Shown here: positions 6,174-14,159 of the stretch, one piece after another
Layout: every line of letters begins with the position of its first letter
Position numbering within the stretch: position 1 is the stretch's first letter
NCBI GenBank assembly: GCA_036351575.1
Contig: JAZBPJ010000096.1
Coordinates: 1-53,439 of the forward strand
Origin: JABDPF01 sp036351575
GTDB taxonomy: Bacteria; Pseudomonadota; Gammaproteobacteria; Xanthomonadales; SZUA-36
Length of the DNA: 53,439 bases
Reading direction: 5' to 3'
Made by a program: the position numbers and the translations under genes
The notes under the pieces: model-generated
Databases searched by the model: none
Told to the model about the DNA's origin: nothing
The model's input: the letters and a program-made list of their open reading frames with translations, nothing else

Positions 6174-7241
6174 TCAGGTCAGCAGGGCAACGCTCTTGAC
6201 CTGCGCGAAAACGGTCTTGCCGGGTTCCAGTTGCAGTTCGTGGGCTGACTTGCGCGTAATGCTGGCCAGCAACGGTGTTGAAGCGGCACGCAGGCGAACC
6301 AGGACACCGGCTTCACCTTCCTCGCTGATTTCTTCCACGGTCGTTTCGAGGATGTTCAGGATGCTGGTTCCGGCCTGGCGCTCGAGCGTCAGGCTGACGT
6401 CCTTCGCAGCCACCTGCAGTCGAACCGGTGATCCCGTGGGCATGGGCCCCGATGTCACGCGGAACTGCCCGCCGTCAAAGTCGAGCTGGGTCAGGCGGTA
6501 GGTTTCATCGAAGCCGGCAACGCGCGCGTCGACCAGCGCGGCCGCGCCGCTCTCGTGCGCCAGCGGTAGGTCCAGGCGGCTGAAGACCTCCTGGACGGAG
6601 CCGCTGGACAGGACCGCTCCGTCGTTCAGCAGTACGACAAAATCGGCGAACTTCGCGACCTCGTCCGGCAGGTGACTGACATGAATCACGGGGATATCCA
6701 GTTCCCGGTGCAGCGATTCGATCCAGGGCAGGATCTCCTGCTTGCGGCCCGCATCCACTGCGGCCAGCGGTTCGTCCATCAACAGCAGGCGGGGGCTGAC
6801 GGCCAGGGCCCGGGCAATCGCCACGCGTTGCCTCTCGCCCCCGGAAAGCGTCGCCGGGCGGCGCTCCAGGAGCGGGCCCACTCCGAGCAGTTCCACGGCT
6901 TCGTCCATGGAGACCCTGCGCGCGCTGGCCGGGATGCGCTTCATGCCGAACGCGATGTTGCCGCGTACGTCCAGGTGTTCGAACAGGCTGGGTTCCTGGA
7001 ACACGTAGCCGAGCGGGCGCTGGTGGGTGGGAACGAAGCGGGCGGCATCCTGCCAGATGTCCCGGCCGACTTTCAGGTAGCCGTCGGGATAATGATCCAG
7101 CCCCGCGATCGCGCGCAGCAGCGAGGTCTTGCCGCAGCCCGACGGGCCGTACAGCGAGGTCACGCCGGTCCCGGGCAGGTCCAGGTCGACCGAAAGCTCA
7201 AAGGCATCCTGGCGAATGTGGAAACGGGCCCGGATGCTCAT
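6174..7241 (-). CDS. modC: Molybdate ABC transporter ATP-binding protein ModC
   Basis: 355-residue ABC ATPase that powers molybdate uptake. Walker A GPSGCGKTS is near residue 33, followed by the Q-loop region YVFQEPSLFEHLDV, the signature LSGGERQRVAIARAL, Walker B RLLLMDEPLAAVD and the switch HVSHLPDEV. The C-terminal third (from about residue 285) is a TOBE/Mop-type region (VRLQVAAKDVSLTLERQAGTSILN), as in ModC. The start overlaps the modB stop by 4 bp. The arrangement modA-modB-modC in one direction supports the molybdate assignment. I saw no Moco riboswitch or clear ModE site upstream. Confidence 0.9.
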   Translation of the reverse strand: MSIRARFHIRQDAFELSVDLDLPGTGVTSLYGPSGCGKTSLLRAIAGLDHYPDGYLKVGRDIWQDAARFVPTHQRPLGYVFQEPSLFEHLDVRGNIAFGMKRIPASARRVSMDEAVELLGVGPLLERRPATLSGGERQRVAIARALAVSPRLLLMDEPLAAVDAGRKQEILPWIESLHRELDIPVIHVSHLPDEVAKFADFVVLLNDGAVLSSGSVQEVFSRLDLPLAHESGAAALVDARVAGFDETYRLTQLDFDGGQFRVTSGPMPTGSPVRLQVAAKDVSLTLERQAGTSILNILETTVEEISEEGEAGVLVRLRAASTPLLASITRKSAHELQLEPGKTVFAQVKSVALLT

Positions 7242-7918
7242 GGCCGCACCATTCGAAATCGCCGGTTGAGCCCGTACACGGCGATCAGCAGCAGGAACGA
7301 CATGAGCAGCAGCACGGCGGAAAGCCAGTGCGCCTGCAGGTAGTCCAGTCCTTCAACGTGGTCATAGATCGCGATCGAAGCGACGCGTGTTTCGCCCGGG
7401 ATATTTCCGCCGATCATCAGCACCACGCCGAACTCGCCCAGCGTGTGGGCGAACCCCAGCACGGTAGCGGTCAGGAAACCGGGCCGGGCGAGCGGCAGCG
7501 CTACCGTTAGGAAGCGATCGACGGGGGCCGCGCGCAGCGTCGCCGCCGCTTCCAGCGGACGTCGCCCGATGGCCGTGAAGGCATCCTGCAGGGGCTGCAC
7601 AACGAAGGGCAGGGAATAGATAACGGAACCAATGACCAGGCCGGTGAAGGTGAACGCCAGCGATCTGCCGCCGAGCGCTTCCGTCAAAGCGCCCGCGGGG
7701 CCGTGCGGCCCGAGAAACAGCAGCAGGTAAAAACCCAGCACCGTGGGCGGCAGCACCAGCGGCAGGGCCACCAGCGCCTCGGGAATGAACTTGAAGCGCC
7801 AGCGCGTGCGCGCGAGCCACCAGGCCAGGGGCGTGCCCAGCAGGAGCAGCGTCAGCGTGCTGACCGCCGCTAGTTTCAGCGTCACGCTGAGCGCAACGAG
7901 ATCGGTTTCAGAGATCAT
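7238..7918 (-). CDS. modB: Molybdate ABC transporter permease ModB
   Basis: 226-residue inner-membrane permease with about five transmembrane segments. The EAA-type loop EAAATLRAAPVDRFLTVALPLARPGFLTATVLGFAHTLGEFG contacts ModC; the HTLGEFGVVLMIGG stretch is typical of ModB/CysU-type permeases. ATG at 7918 begins MISETDLVALSVTLKLA and overlaps the end of modA by 11 bp, fitting a coupled operon. A longer start at 7966 would add residues out of character for the family. Confidence 0.9.
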   Translation of the reverse strand: MISETDLVALSVTLKLAAVSTLTLLLLGTPLAWWLARTRWRFKFIPEALVALPLVLPPTVLGFYLLLFLGPHGPAGALTEALGGRSLAFTFTGLVIGSVIYSLPFVVQPLQDAFTAIGRRPLEAAATLRAAPVDRFLTVALPLARPGFLTATVLGFAHTLGEFGVVLMIGGNIPGETRVASIAIYDHVEGLDYLQAHWLSAVLLLMSFLLLIAVYGLNRRFRMVRP

Positions 7919-8681
7919 CGGGCAGAGCGTAGCCGTGAAGGCGGATGATTTCGAGGGCTTCGGCACTTCGGGCGAAATCGAAAAAACGGCTTGACGCCAG
8001 TTTGTCCGTTAATTGGACGACCTGCTGCTCGATCGGGTCATGGTGCGATGCCGGCACCAGCCACCAGCTGCCCGCAGGCGCTGGTGAACGCTCGAGCTGC
8101 GCCCGGGCCACGAATCCCAGGTCCGCGTTGCCGCTGGCCGTGAACTGGTACGCCTGGGCCACGTTTTCGCCGGTCACGACACGGCTGGAAGCGCCGTGCC
8201 ACAGACCGAGCGACAGCAGCGCCTGTTTCGCGGCGCGTCCGTAGGGCGCCAGTTCCGGGTTGGCCATCGCCAGGCGCCTGTAGTCACCCGACATGATCCG
8301 CGCCTGCGCGGTTTCGCTGGTTTCGCCTTCCGGGTCCCACAGCGCCAGGCGCCCGATCGCGTAGGTGTAACGCCTGCCCGGCAGCGCGAGCCCGCGGCTC
8401 TCGAGTTTCTGCGGACGGGCGGCGTCGGCGGCGAAGAACAGGTCGTATGGCGCTCCGTTGAGCAGCTGCGCGTAGTGCTTGCCGGTCGATCCGAAAATCA
8501 GCACGACCTCGATTCCGGATTGCTGTTCGAACAGCGCCGAAATTTCCTTCAGCGTGTCCCTGAAGTTGGAGGCCGCCGCCACCCGGATCTCTTCCGCGTT
8601 GAGCGTTTCGCCGGCGAGCGGAACGAACAGCAGAACGACAACCGCAAAAAGCCTTCGAAACCTCGAACGCGGCCTGTCCAT
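7908..8681 (-). CDS. modA: Periplasmic molybdate-binding protein ModA
   Basis: 257-residue solute-binding protein. The signal peptide RRLFAVVVLLFVPLAGETLNA is followed by the typical mature start EEIRVAAASNFRDTLKEI. Ligand-loop and hinge motifs VVLIFGSTGKHYAQLLNGAPYDLFFAADAARPQKLE, ENVAQAYQFTASGNADLGFVA and WWLVPASHHDPIEQQ are those of ModA/WtpA proteins. Its ATG shares one base with the TGA stop of the upstream methyltransferase gene (TGATG), so the two are translationally coupled. Confidence 0.9.
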   Translation of the reverse strand: MDRPRSRFRRLFAVVVLLFVPLAGETLNAEEIRVAAASNFRDTLKEISALFEQQSGIEVVLIFGSTGKHYAQLLNGAPYDLFFAADAARPQKLESRGLALPGRRYTYAIGRLALWDPEGETSETAQARIMSGDYRRLAMANPELAPYGRAAKQALLSLGLWHGASSRVVTGENVAQAYQFTASGNADLGFVARAQLERSPAPAGSWWLVPASHHDPIEQQVVQLTDKLASSRFFDFARSAEALEIIRLHGYALPDDL

Positions 8682-9142
8682 CAGATCCAGCGCCCTGTTT
8701 CCCGGCAGTACGCGGTGAAGGCCTCGCCGAAACGCTCGGCCAGCACCCGTTCCTCCGGAATGATCTGGAAGCGGTTCATGACCGGCACGAACAGCATGGC
8801 GAACGCGATGCAATACACGTTGGACATGAAAAATCCATACGCCAGCAGGGCGAGCAGCAGGGCGAGGTACATCGGGTTGCGTGAAATCGCGTAGACCCCG
8901 TGGGTGACGAGTACCGAGCTGCGCTCCGGCTCGAGCGGGTGCACCGACGTGCCGGCCCGTTTGAAGTGCAGGATACCGGTGATGCCGAACACGCCGCTCG
9001 CGGCCAGCAGCGCCAGGCCTGCAAGAACCCGGAAAGCCGGGCTGATCTCGTGACCCGGTGTGAGCGCCTGCAGGCCAAGGAGGGCGAACAGAAACAGCAG
9101 GAACATGCCGACGGGCGGTATTTTCAGCTCCAGTTGCGACAT
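8681..9142 (-). CDS. Isoprenylcysteine carboxyl methyltransferase/PEMT-like membrane protein
   Basis: 153-residue protein with four likely membrane segments. The C-terminal half carries the family's SAM-site signature: VTHGVYAISRNPMYLALLLALLAYG, followed by IIPEERVLAERFGEAFTAYCRETGRWI. Bacterial members are annotated only as isoprenylcysteine carboxyl methyltransferase family; their substrate is unknown. ATG at 9142 begins MSQLELKIPPVGMFLLFLF. It precedes modA with a 1-bp overlap, but a link to molybdate metabolism is not established. Confidence 0.8.
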   Translation of the reverse strand: MSQLELKIPPVGMFLLFLFALLGLQALTPGHEISPAFRVLAGLALLAASGVFGITGILHFKRAGTSVHPLEPERSSVLVTHGVYAISRNPMYLALLLALLAYGFFMSNVYCIAFAMLFVPVMNRFQIIPEERVLAERFGEAFTAYCRETGRWI

Positions 9143-9250
9143 GTGCCCGGGTCTCGGTTTTTCGTTTTCATGACCGGCACATGTTAGCCCAAACATCACG
9201 GCTGTCGAAACAGGCTTCGGCCCCTGGTTTGCCGGCATGCGGTTTGCGGC

Positions 9251-10696
9251 TCAGGCAAAGAAGCCGTGCAGGTACCAGCCGTTCCGGGGCTTGTACTCAT
9301 GAAAAATCCACGACAGGCTGCCGTGGCTGTCGCGCGCGATGTAATAGTCGCGCCGGTAGTCCCGTCCGTCCCACCAGCCGCTCTCGATCCGTTCCGGTCC
9401 GGCCAGTATGCGGTAATCACGCGCCTCACAGCGGCGCGGTTTCGGCAGCAGCCAGGCAGGACGGTGGGCGAGGGGCGTGCAGGCCGCCGCCTCGCCCGGT
9501 TCACGGCGCCGCCAGCTGTACTCGGGGCGGTGGTCTTCCACGCCGCACAGGCCGGACACCGCGCTGCGGCCCAGCCGCGCCTGGAGCCGTTCGGCCAGTT
9601 GTTCCATGTCGCCTTGCCGGTCCTGCGGGGCATCGGCGAACAGGCTGTGCTGGCCGGCCCGGAACTTCAGGAAGTGCGGCGCCTGCAGGCGGATTTCACG
9701 TACGGCCTGCGGCAGGCGCAGGCGTTCCAGCCGTTCGCGCACAACGGCCAGCAGGCGTTCCGCATCCTGGGTGGGGGATTGCAGTCCCGGTTGCAGCACG
9801 CTGTCCTCCCGGTCCTCGTGGCCGAGCGTGATCGTGATGGACTGCACCGCGCAGTCGGCGCCGCGCAGAACGCCGCAGAGTTCGCCGAGCAGGCGTTTCA
9901 GCGGAAAGAGCAGCGCCTGGCGCGAATGAATGGCTGCCGGTAAATCGAGCCGCGTGAAAAAACGCTGCGGCGGGCGGTAGAACGTCAAAGGGTCGGGCTG
10001 GGCACCCAGCAAGCGGGCGAGGTAGTCGGGCAGGCCGGGGCCGAACCGCCGGGTCAGTGTTCTTTGCGGCAGGCGCAGGATGTCCTGAAGCCGGCGAAAG
10101 CCCATGCGCGTCATGGCCTCGATGCAGCTGCTTTCCAGCTGCAGCCGCTCCAGCGGCAGCATGCCCAGCTGCGGGCGAAGCGCAGCCCGGGAGCCGACAT
10201 GCAAATGCTCACCCGCCGCCAGCCAGGCGGATTCCGGCGTGGGCGCCGAGCCGCATTGGGCGTGGTAGCCGAGTTGCCCGAGCTCCCTTTCCAGGCGTGC
10301 CGCCAGCGCCTGCGGTTTTCCGAACAGCCGGCGGCTGGCGCGGGCCTCCAGCAAGAGGCCGCCGCGGTCACCGGGTATGCAAACCTGGCTGCTGTACTGG
10401 TAACACCAGGAGGCCAGGCGCTCCAGCGCTTGCTGTTCCATGGTTTCATCGCGTGCCGCGAGGTGCAGGCCGGACAGGATGGCGAGCGCCGACGGCGCCG
10501 GCATGCCGGGTCGTACGCCCCCGGCCCGCGCGGCCGGGTTGCAGTCAATGATCCGTTCGCGGCCCTGGTCGAACGCGGTCACCGCCACCGCCGACGACCT
10601 CGTGTTCTGCCCGCGGGTGTGCAGGTCCAGAGCCAGGTGCGGCAGGCGTATGGCCAGCCAGCAGGGTTCGGGACGCGGCGGGGGATAGTGTTTCAT
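9251..10696 (-). CDS. imuB: ImuB, catalytically degenerate Y-family polymerase of the SOS mutasome
   Basis: 481-residue Y-family homologue that in other bacteria bridges the beta clamp, ImuA and DnaE2. It lacks the usual catalytic residues: the site that reads DMDAFYAAVE in DinB is WLAIRLPHLALDLH here, and SLDEAFLD is replaced by GGLLLEARASRRLFG. Helix-hairpin-helix and little-finger regions follow (MGFRRLQDILRLPQRTLTRRFG). The C-terminus carries the family tail CGVEDHRPEYSWRR and DYYIARDSHGSLSWIFHEY. The start at 10696 is supported by the family N-terminus (CWLAIRLPHLALDLH). Its first 152 bp overlap the end of imuA. It is probably transcribed from the lexA promoter. Confidence 0.92.
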   Translation of the reverse strand: MKHYPPPRPEPCWLAIRLPHLALDLHTRGQNTRSSAVAVTAFDQGRERIIDCNPAARAGGVRPGMPAPSALAILSGLHLAARDETMEQQALERLASWCYQYSSQVCIPGDRGGLLLEARASRRLFGKPQALAARLERELGQLGYHAQCGSAPTPESAWLAAGEHLHVGSRAALRPQLGMLPLERLQLESSCIEAMTRMGFRRLQDILRLPQRTLTRRFGPGLPDYLARLLGAQPDPLTFYRPPQRFFTRLDLPAAIHSRQALLFPLKRLLGELCGVLRGADCAVQSITITLGHEDREDSVLQPGLQSPTQDAERLLAVVRERLERLRLPQAVREIRLQAPHFLKFRAGQHSLFADAPQDRQGDMEQLAERLQARLGRSAVSGLCGVEDHRPEYSWRRREPGEAAACTPLAHRPAWLLPKPRRCEARDYRILAGPERIESGWWDGRDYRRDYYIARDSHGSLSWIFHEYKPRNGWYLHGFFA

Positions 10697-11354
10697 GGCC
10701 GCCAGTGTCGCCGGCGGGGTTCGCAAAAGCTGATAACCGCAGCCGGGTGGGCGGCGGCGGGTGGCTGCCGCGGCACTTGAGCACGGAAACGCGGGTCCCG
10801 CGCGGGTCTTCTTCGGTTTCGAGAAACAGGCGCAACGCGGCCGGAGAGGCCTGCTCCCGGGCCTCCTGCGGCCGGTAGAGAAAAGCGCTTTTGCCGTTTT
10901 CCCGCGCGGCCAGCTGCAGGCGCCGCAGGCGGGTGAACCCGATGCGTTCCGGCCAGGCCAGGACGGCGCCGCCGTGGCCGTTGCACAGCGCCTGCTCGCA
11001 GGCCCACAGGGATTCGGATTCGTCGCGGGTGCGGATCAGCAGCAGCCGTTCCAGGGACAGGCCCTGCGCCTGCAGCGCGGCCGGGTAGGGAACCCAGGGC
11101 GGATCCACGAACAGCAGCCATTGCCCCCGGCGGCCCATTTCCGCCAGCGCCGGGAGCAGCAGGCTGAGTTCGCCCAGGCCGGGGTGCGGCGTGATCAGTT
11201 CGGTTACCGCGCCCACCGGCCAGCCGCCACCCGGCAGGCGGGCGTCCAGGCTGGCGTGGCCTGAAGGCAGGGTGTGCTGCGCATGGTTGGGGCGGCGGCC
11301 TTTCCACAGTGACGGTGTAGTCGCGAGCAGTTTGTCCAGGGCGCTTTTCTGCAT
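10545..11354 (-). CDS. imuA: ImuA, RecA-like SOS mutasome factor
   Basis: 269-residue RecA/SulA-like protein that works with ImuB and DnaE2. The conserved body runs through LPSGHASLDARLPGGGWPVGAVTEL, QWLLFVDPPWVPYPAALQAQGL, LWACEQALCNGHGGAVLAWPE and RLRRLQLAARENGKSAFLYRP. A proper Walker A is absent (PHPGLGELS), as is common in ImuA. The last 50 or so residues (after LKCRGSHPPPPTRLRLSAF) are rich in Pro, Gly and Ala and are encoded out of frame within imuB, so they look like run-on rather than conserved sequence. The Shine-Dalgarno is weak. lexA is the next gene upstream, 390 bp away across two palindromic elements. Confidence 0.88.
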   Translation of the reverse strand: MQKSALDKLLATTPSLWKGRRPNHAQHTLPSGHASLDARLPGGGWPVGAVTELITPHPGLGELSLLLPALAEMGRRGQWLLFVDPPWVPYPAALQAQGLSLERLLLIRTRDESESLWACEQALCNGHGGAVLAWPERIGFTRLRRLQLAARENGKSAFLYRPQEAREQASPAALRLFLETEEDPRGTRVSVLKCRGSHPPPPTRLRLSAFANPAGDTGGHETLSPAASRTLLAGHTPAAPGSGPAHPRAEHEVVGGGGDRVRPGPRTDH

Positions 11355-11377
11355 GTGTCACTTGAACTTGGCTTGCT

Positions 11378-11506
11378 GATGCGACCCTGACCCCGGAACC
11401 TTGCTCCAGCGGACGCTCGCACAAGGCGTACATCCCTGTATCGCTCGGTACGAGACCATCCAGGTCCCGTACGCCCCTGGAGCAAGGACTCCGGGGCCAG
11501 GGCATC
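11378..11506. repeat. Cloverleaf palindromic element between imuA and lexA
   Basis: Long imperfect arms (11378-11412 and 11474-11506) share the cores CCCCGGA and CCTTGCTCCAG. Inside is ACATCCCTGTATC and a hairpin GGTACG...CGTACG (about 11449-11473). The layout and the CATCCCTG motif match the element inside dnaE2 at 246-354. It and the next element occupy nearly all of the 390-bp gap between imuA and lexA (11355-11744); I see no gene there. Confidence 0.8.
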
Positions 11507-11577
11507 GTTTTCGGTCTGCGTTTATGGTTTTGCCTGCTTGCCGTGCAGTGCCTGAAAATCCTGGTGAAAGCCGTGGT

Positions 11578-11670
11578 GCCGTATACCCCTTTACAGGGGC
11601 TTCGGTTGTCGGGAACAACCGAAGAGCGCCCATGGATGGCTTGAGCGTCCCCTGGAAAGGGGTATACGGC
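11578..11670. repeat. Cloverleaf palindromic element downstream of lexA
   Basis: Outer arms of 22 bp pair at 21 positions (core GCCGTATACCCCTTT). Inside is the perfect hairpin CTTCGGTTGT-cggga-ACAACCGAAG (11600-11624), then GCCCATGGATGGC with CCAT/ATGG pairing. It lies 74 bp after the lexA stop. The CATCC loop motif (here read on the other strand) links it loosely to the other three cloverleaf elements. Confidence 0.85.
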
Positions 11671-11744
11671 GCCGCGGGCAGGTCGAGAGAGAAAAAAAGA
11701 CCAGCGGTATGGGTGTTCACGAGTACGGCGGTCGGCAAGAGCGG

Positions 11745-12377
11745 TCAGAGCGCCGGACGGATCACGCCGACGCCGAGCCCCTCGATGGCCAGGTGCTGGC
11801 GGGCCAGGTCGACCTCGATGGCCTCGAATTCCGGGTTTTCCGGCAGCAGGCTGACCCGCTGACCCTTGCGGCGAAAGCGCTTCACGGTGACCTCGTCGTC
11901 CAGCCGGGCGACCACGATCTGCCCGTTGCGGGCCTCGGGCGTGCGGTGCACGGCCAGCAGGTCGCCGTCCAGGATGCCGGCGTCCCGCATGCTCATGCCG
12001 GTTACCCGCAGCAGGTAATGGGGCCTGCGCGGAAAGAGGCCCGGATCCACGCGGTACTCGTTCTCGATGTTTTCCTGGGCCAGCACCGGGCTGCCCGCGG
12101 CGACGCGGCCGATCAGTGGCAACGCCGGGTTCAGGGAGCCGGGCACTTCGGCCAGGGCCAGCGGAAGCAGCGTGATGCCGCGGGAAACGCCGCGCTCGAT
12201 GCCGATGGCGGCTTTTTTCTCCAGCGCCCGCAAATGCGTCTCCGCCGCGTTGGGAGAACGAAAGCCGAAATGCTTCGAAAGCTCCGAGCGGGTAGGAGGA
12301 AACTTATGTTTTTCAATAAATTCCGATATAAAGTTCAGGATCTCTCTTTGACGGGACGTAAAGCGTTCTTTGCTCAT
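11745..12377 (-). CDS. lexA: SOS repressor LexA
   Basis: 210-residue repressor and self-cleaving protease controlling the SOS response. The N-terminal winged HTH covers about residues 1-65 (RQREILNFISEFIEKHKFPPTRSELSKHFGFRSPNAAETHLRALEKKAAI). The cleavage site is Ala-Gly in GRVAAGSPV. The catalytic Ser lies in LLRVTGMSMRDAGILDGDLLAV and the Lys in EVTVKRFRRKG. The length is typical of gammaproteobacterial LexA. It is followed by imuA-imuB on the same strand and preceded by its own LexA box, so it should be autoregulated. Confidence 0.97.
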   Translation of the reverse strand: MSKERFTSRQREILNFISEFIEKHKFPPTRSELSKHFGFRSPNAAETHLRALEKKAAIGIERGVSRGITLLPLALAEVPGSLNPALPLIGRVAAGSPVLAQENIENEYRVDPGLFPRRPHYLLRVTGMSMRDAGILDGDLLAVHRTPEARNGQIVVARLDDEVTVKRFRRKGQRVSLLPENPEFEAIEVDLARQHLAIEGLGVGVIRPAL

Positions 12378-12401
12378 GGGACAGGCCGCAGTTCAGGAAT
12401 A

Positions 12402-12417
12402 CTGTAAATTTATACAG
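12402..12417 (-). promoter_or_regulatory. LexA box of lexA
   Basis: CTGTAAATTTATACAG matches CTGT-N8-ACAG exactly and lies 24 bp upstream of the lexA ATG (12377). It would autoregulate lexA and, by read-through, control imuA-imuB. No second box was seen in the lexA-imuA gap. Confidence 0.92.
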
Positions 12418-12435
12418 TATGACAGGCTGTGTCAA
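12407..12435 (-). promoter_or_regulatory. lexA promoter
   Basis: On the minus strand a perfect -35 hexamer TTGACA (12435-12430) is followed by a 17-bp spacer and TAAATT (12412-12407) as -10, lying inside the LexA box. The alternative -10, TATAAA, at 12414-12409 would give a 15-bp spacer. Either way the operator overlaps the -10 region. Confidence 0.7.
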
Positions 12436-12464
12436 ATGTCGCGATGTGGCAGCTGTTTGGTTTG

Positions 12465-14159
12465 CTACCAGCCGCCGCCGCCGCCACCACCGCCGCCGCC
12501 GCCGGAAAACCCGCCGCCGCCGGAAGACGAACCGGGCGGCGTGGCAGCCGAGGCGATCGCGCTGGAAAACGAGCTGCTGAAATTGCTGCCGAGATGATGC
12601 AGTGCGCCCATGCCCTGCATGTGCCCGTGGTACCAGGCCGGGTGGTAGGCGGTGTCGCCGCGCATGTCGCGCGGCATTTCACGGGCGAAGCGGTCGCACC
12701 ACTTGTTTTCGACCCCGAGGGCGTAGGCGAAGGGCAGAAAGGCCTCGAACACCTCGGGCGTCAGTTCGGGCGAGCGCATCCGGTCCAGGCGGTCCTTCTC
12801 GGCCGTGCCCAGGTACATTTTGAAGCCCTCGATCTCGTCCATGACCATGCGGCCGGCAGGTGTCGGTGCGCGCATCAGCAGGGCGAACAGCAGGTGCAGG
12901 GCGACGGCGAGCACGGCGTAGCCGATCCACACCGCCGGCCCGCTCTCGAGAAAGGCGGCAACGATGGCCGCGCCGACCGACAGCCCGATCGGGCCCACCA
13001 GGTACAGACCGTTCAGGTTGAACAGCCGCCCACGGTATTCCTCTTTCAGTTTTCCGGCCAGGGCCTTCTGCGCTGCCTGGAAGGTCTCGTGGTTCTCGTC
13101 GTCCATTTCCAGGCTGGAGTACTCCGCCGGAAGCAATTCGTCCAGGATCGCCTGTTCGCCCGGGGACAGCGGCGCCAGCGGCTCGCCGGCTTTGCGTCGA
13201 AGGGTGAACTTTTTGCTGTTTTCCTCGATTTCCAGCTGCCCCTTCACGGCCAGGCTGATGATGGCGGCGGTAAACGCGTCGTTGTTGAAGGACATCGAGA
13301 GCACGTAGCGGCAGGCCGCCGGGGACAGCCCTTTTGGCGGCCGGTAGCGCGGAAAGATCACGCCTTTTCGGGGATCCCGGCCGACCCGGCTCCAGGCGAA
13401 GTAGTACCAGGCGAACACGCCGATCAGCGCGACCGCCAGGACCAGCGCGGCGCCGTTGTCACTGAAAAACCAGCGGGCTTTCTGCGCCGCGCCGGGCTCT
13501 GCAATCAGCCCCTTTGGCCAGGTCACGACGATGGTCAGGCCTTCGCGCGGGGCCAACGGGCGCGTCGTTTCGAAACGCACGGTGTTCGGGCCGGTCTGCA
13601 TGCCGCTGGCGTAGGCGCCTTTCGCTCCGTAACCGCCCGTGTACGAGCCGATCTCGGCTTCGCCCTCGGGCAGCGTGAATGGAAAGGCTACCGTGACTGC
13701 GGCGCGGTCGATCGGGAATGCCCAGCCGGTTCCGACCGCGTTGAAATACAGTTCGTCCTGCTGCTCGAAAAAACCCAGTTGCCGGTTGCTGCGGAATTTC
13801 AGCCGGTACTCGTAAATGCCGGGCGGCAGCATGCGGTCCGCGCTGCCCGCGTAAACACGCACCCCGTTTGAGCGTTCCTCCGTGTGCCAGGGCTCACTGG
13901 CGCCGTCACGCAATACCGCGACAGGCTGGAACTCGACCTTGACATGGTTGCCGAGGCGATCACGGTAACGCGTGGGGAAGTCACGGTAGATCCCGCGGCG
14001 AATCTGCTGGCCCTCGGCCTGAACGCGCAGCGTTTCGGTAATCGTCAGCCAGCCGTCTTCATGAACCTCGATATCGGAACGGTAGTCGAGGATGCGCTCG
14101 TCCGCGAGCGCCGCGGACGCCAGGAAGAACAGGAGAGCGGTGAAGGTTCGCAGGCTCAT
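12465..14159 (-). CDS. DUF2207 membrane protein with glycine-rich tail
   Basis: 564-residue membrane protein. A signal peptide (MSLRTFTALLFFLASAALA) precedes the DUF2207 extracytoplasmic domain (RILDYRSDIEVHEDGWLTITETLRV; IRRGIYRDFPTRYRD). Transmembrane segments lie near residues 245-265 and 400-435. The protein ends in the poly-glycine tail characteristic of this family (GGGFSGGGGGGG...W). It is usually encoded next to lemA, as here (4-bp overlap). Its function is unknown; the exposed poly-Gly tail suggests a membrane-associated scaffold. The lexA promoter lies in the 87-bp gap to the next gene. Confidence 0.88.
   Translation of the reverse strand: MSLRTFTALLFFLASAALADERILDYRSDIEVHEDGWLTITETLRVQAEGQQIRRGIYRDFPTRYRDRLGNHVKVEFQPVAVLRDGASEPWHTEERSNGVRVYAGSADRMLPPGIYEYRLKFRSNRQLGFFEQQDELYFNAVGTGWAFPIDRAAVTVAFPFTLPEGEAEIGSYTGGYGAKGAYASGMQTGPNTVRFETTRPLAPREGLTIVVTWPKGLIAEPGAAQKARWFFSDNGAALVLAVALIGVFAWYYFAWSRVGRDPRKGVIFPRYRPPKGLSPAACRYVLSMSFNNDAFTAAIISLAVKGQLEIEENSKKFTLRRKAGEPLAPLSPGEQAILDELLPAEYSSLEMDDENHETFQAAQKALAGKLKEEYRGRLFNLNGLYLVGPIGLSVGAAIVAAFLESGPAVWIGYAVLAVALHLLFALLMRAPTPAGRMVMDEIEGFKMYLGTAEKDRLDRMRSPELTPEVFEAFLPFAYALGVENKWCDRFAREMPRDMRGDTAYHPAWYHGHMQGMGALHHLGSNFSSSFSSAIASAATPPGSSSGGGGFSGGGGGGGGGGGW

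Noticed and set aside
8682..9250. Molybdenum-cofactor riboswitch or ModE operator for modABC
   Set aside because: No matching conserved structure or clear palindromic operator was found; modA starts on the stop codon of the gene before it.
12370..12597. Small proline-rich protein (PPPPPPPPPP)
   Set aside because: It is the complement of the poly-glycine tail of the DUF2207 protein and the lexA promoter region, not a gene.
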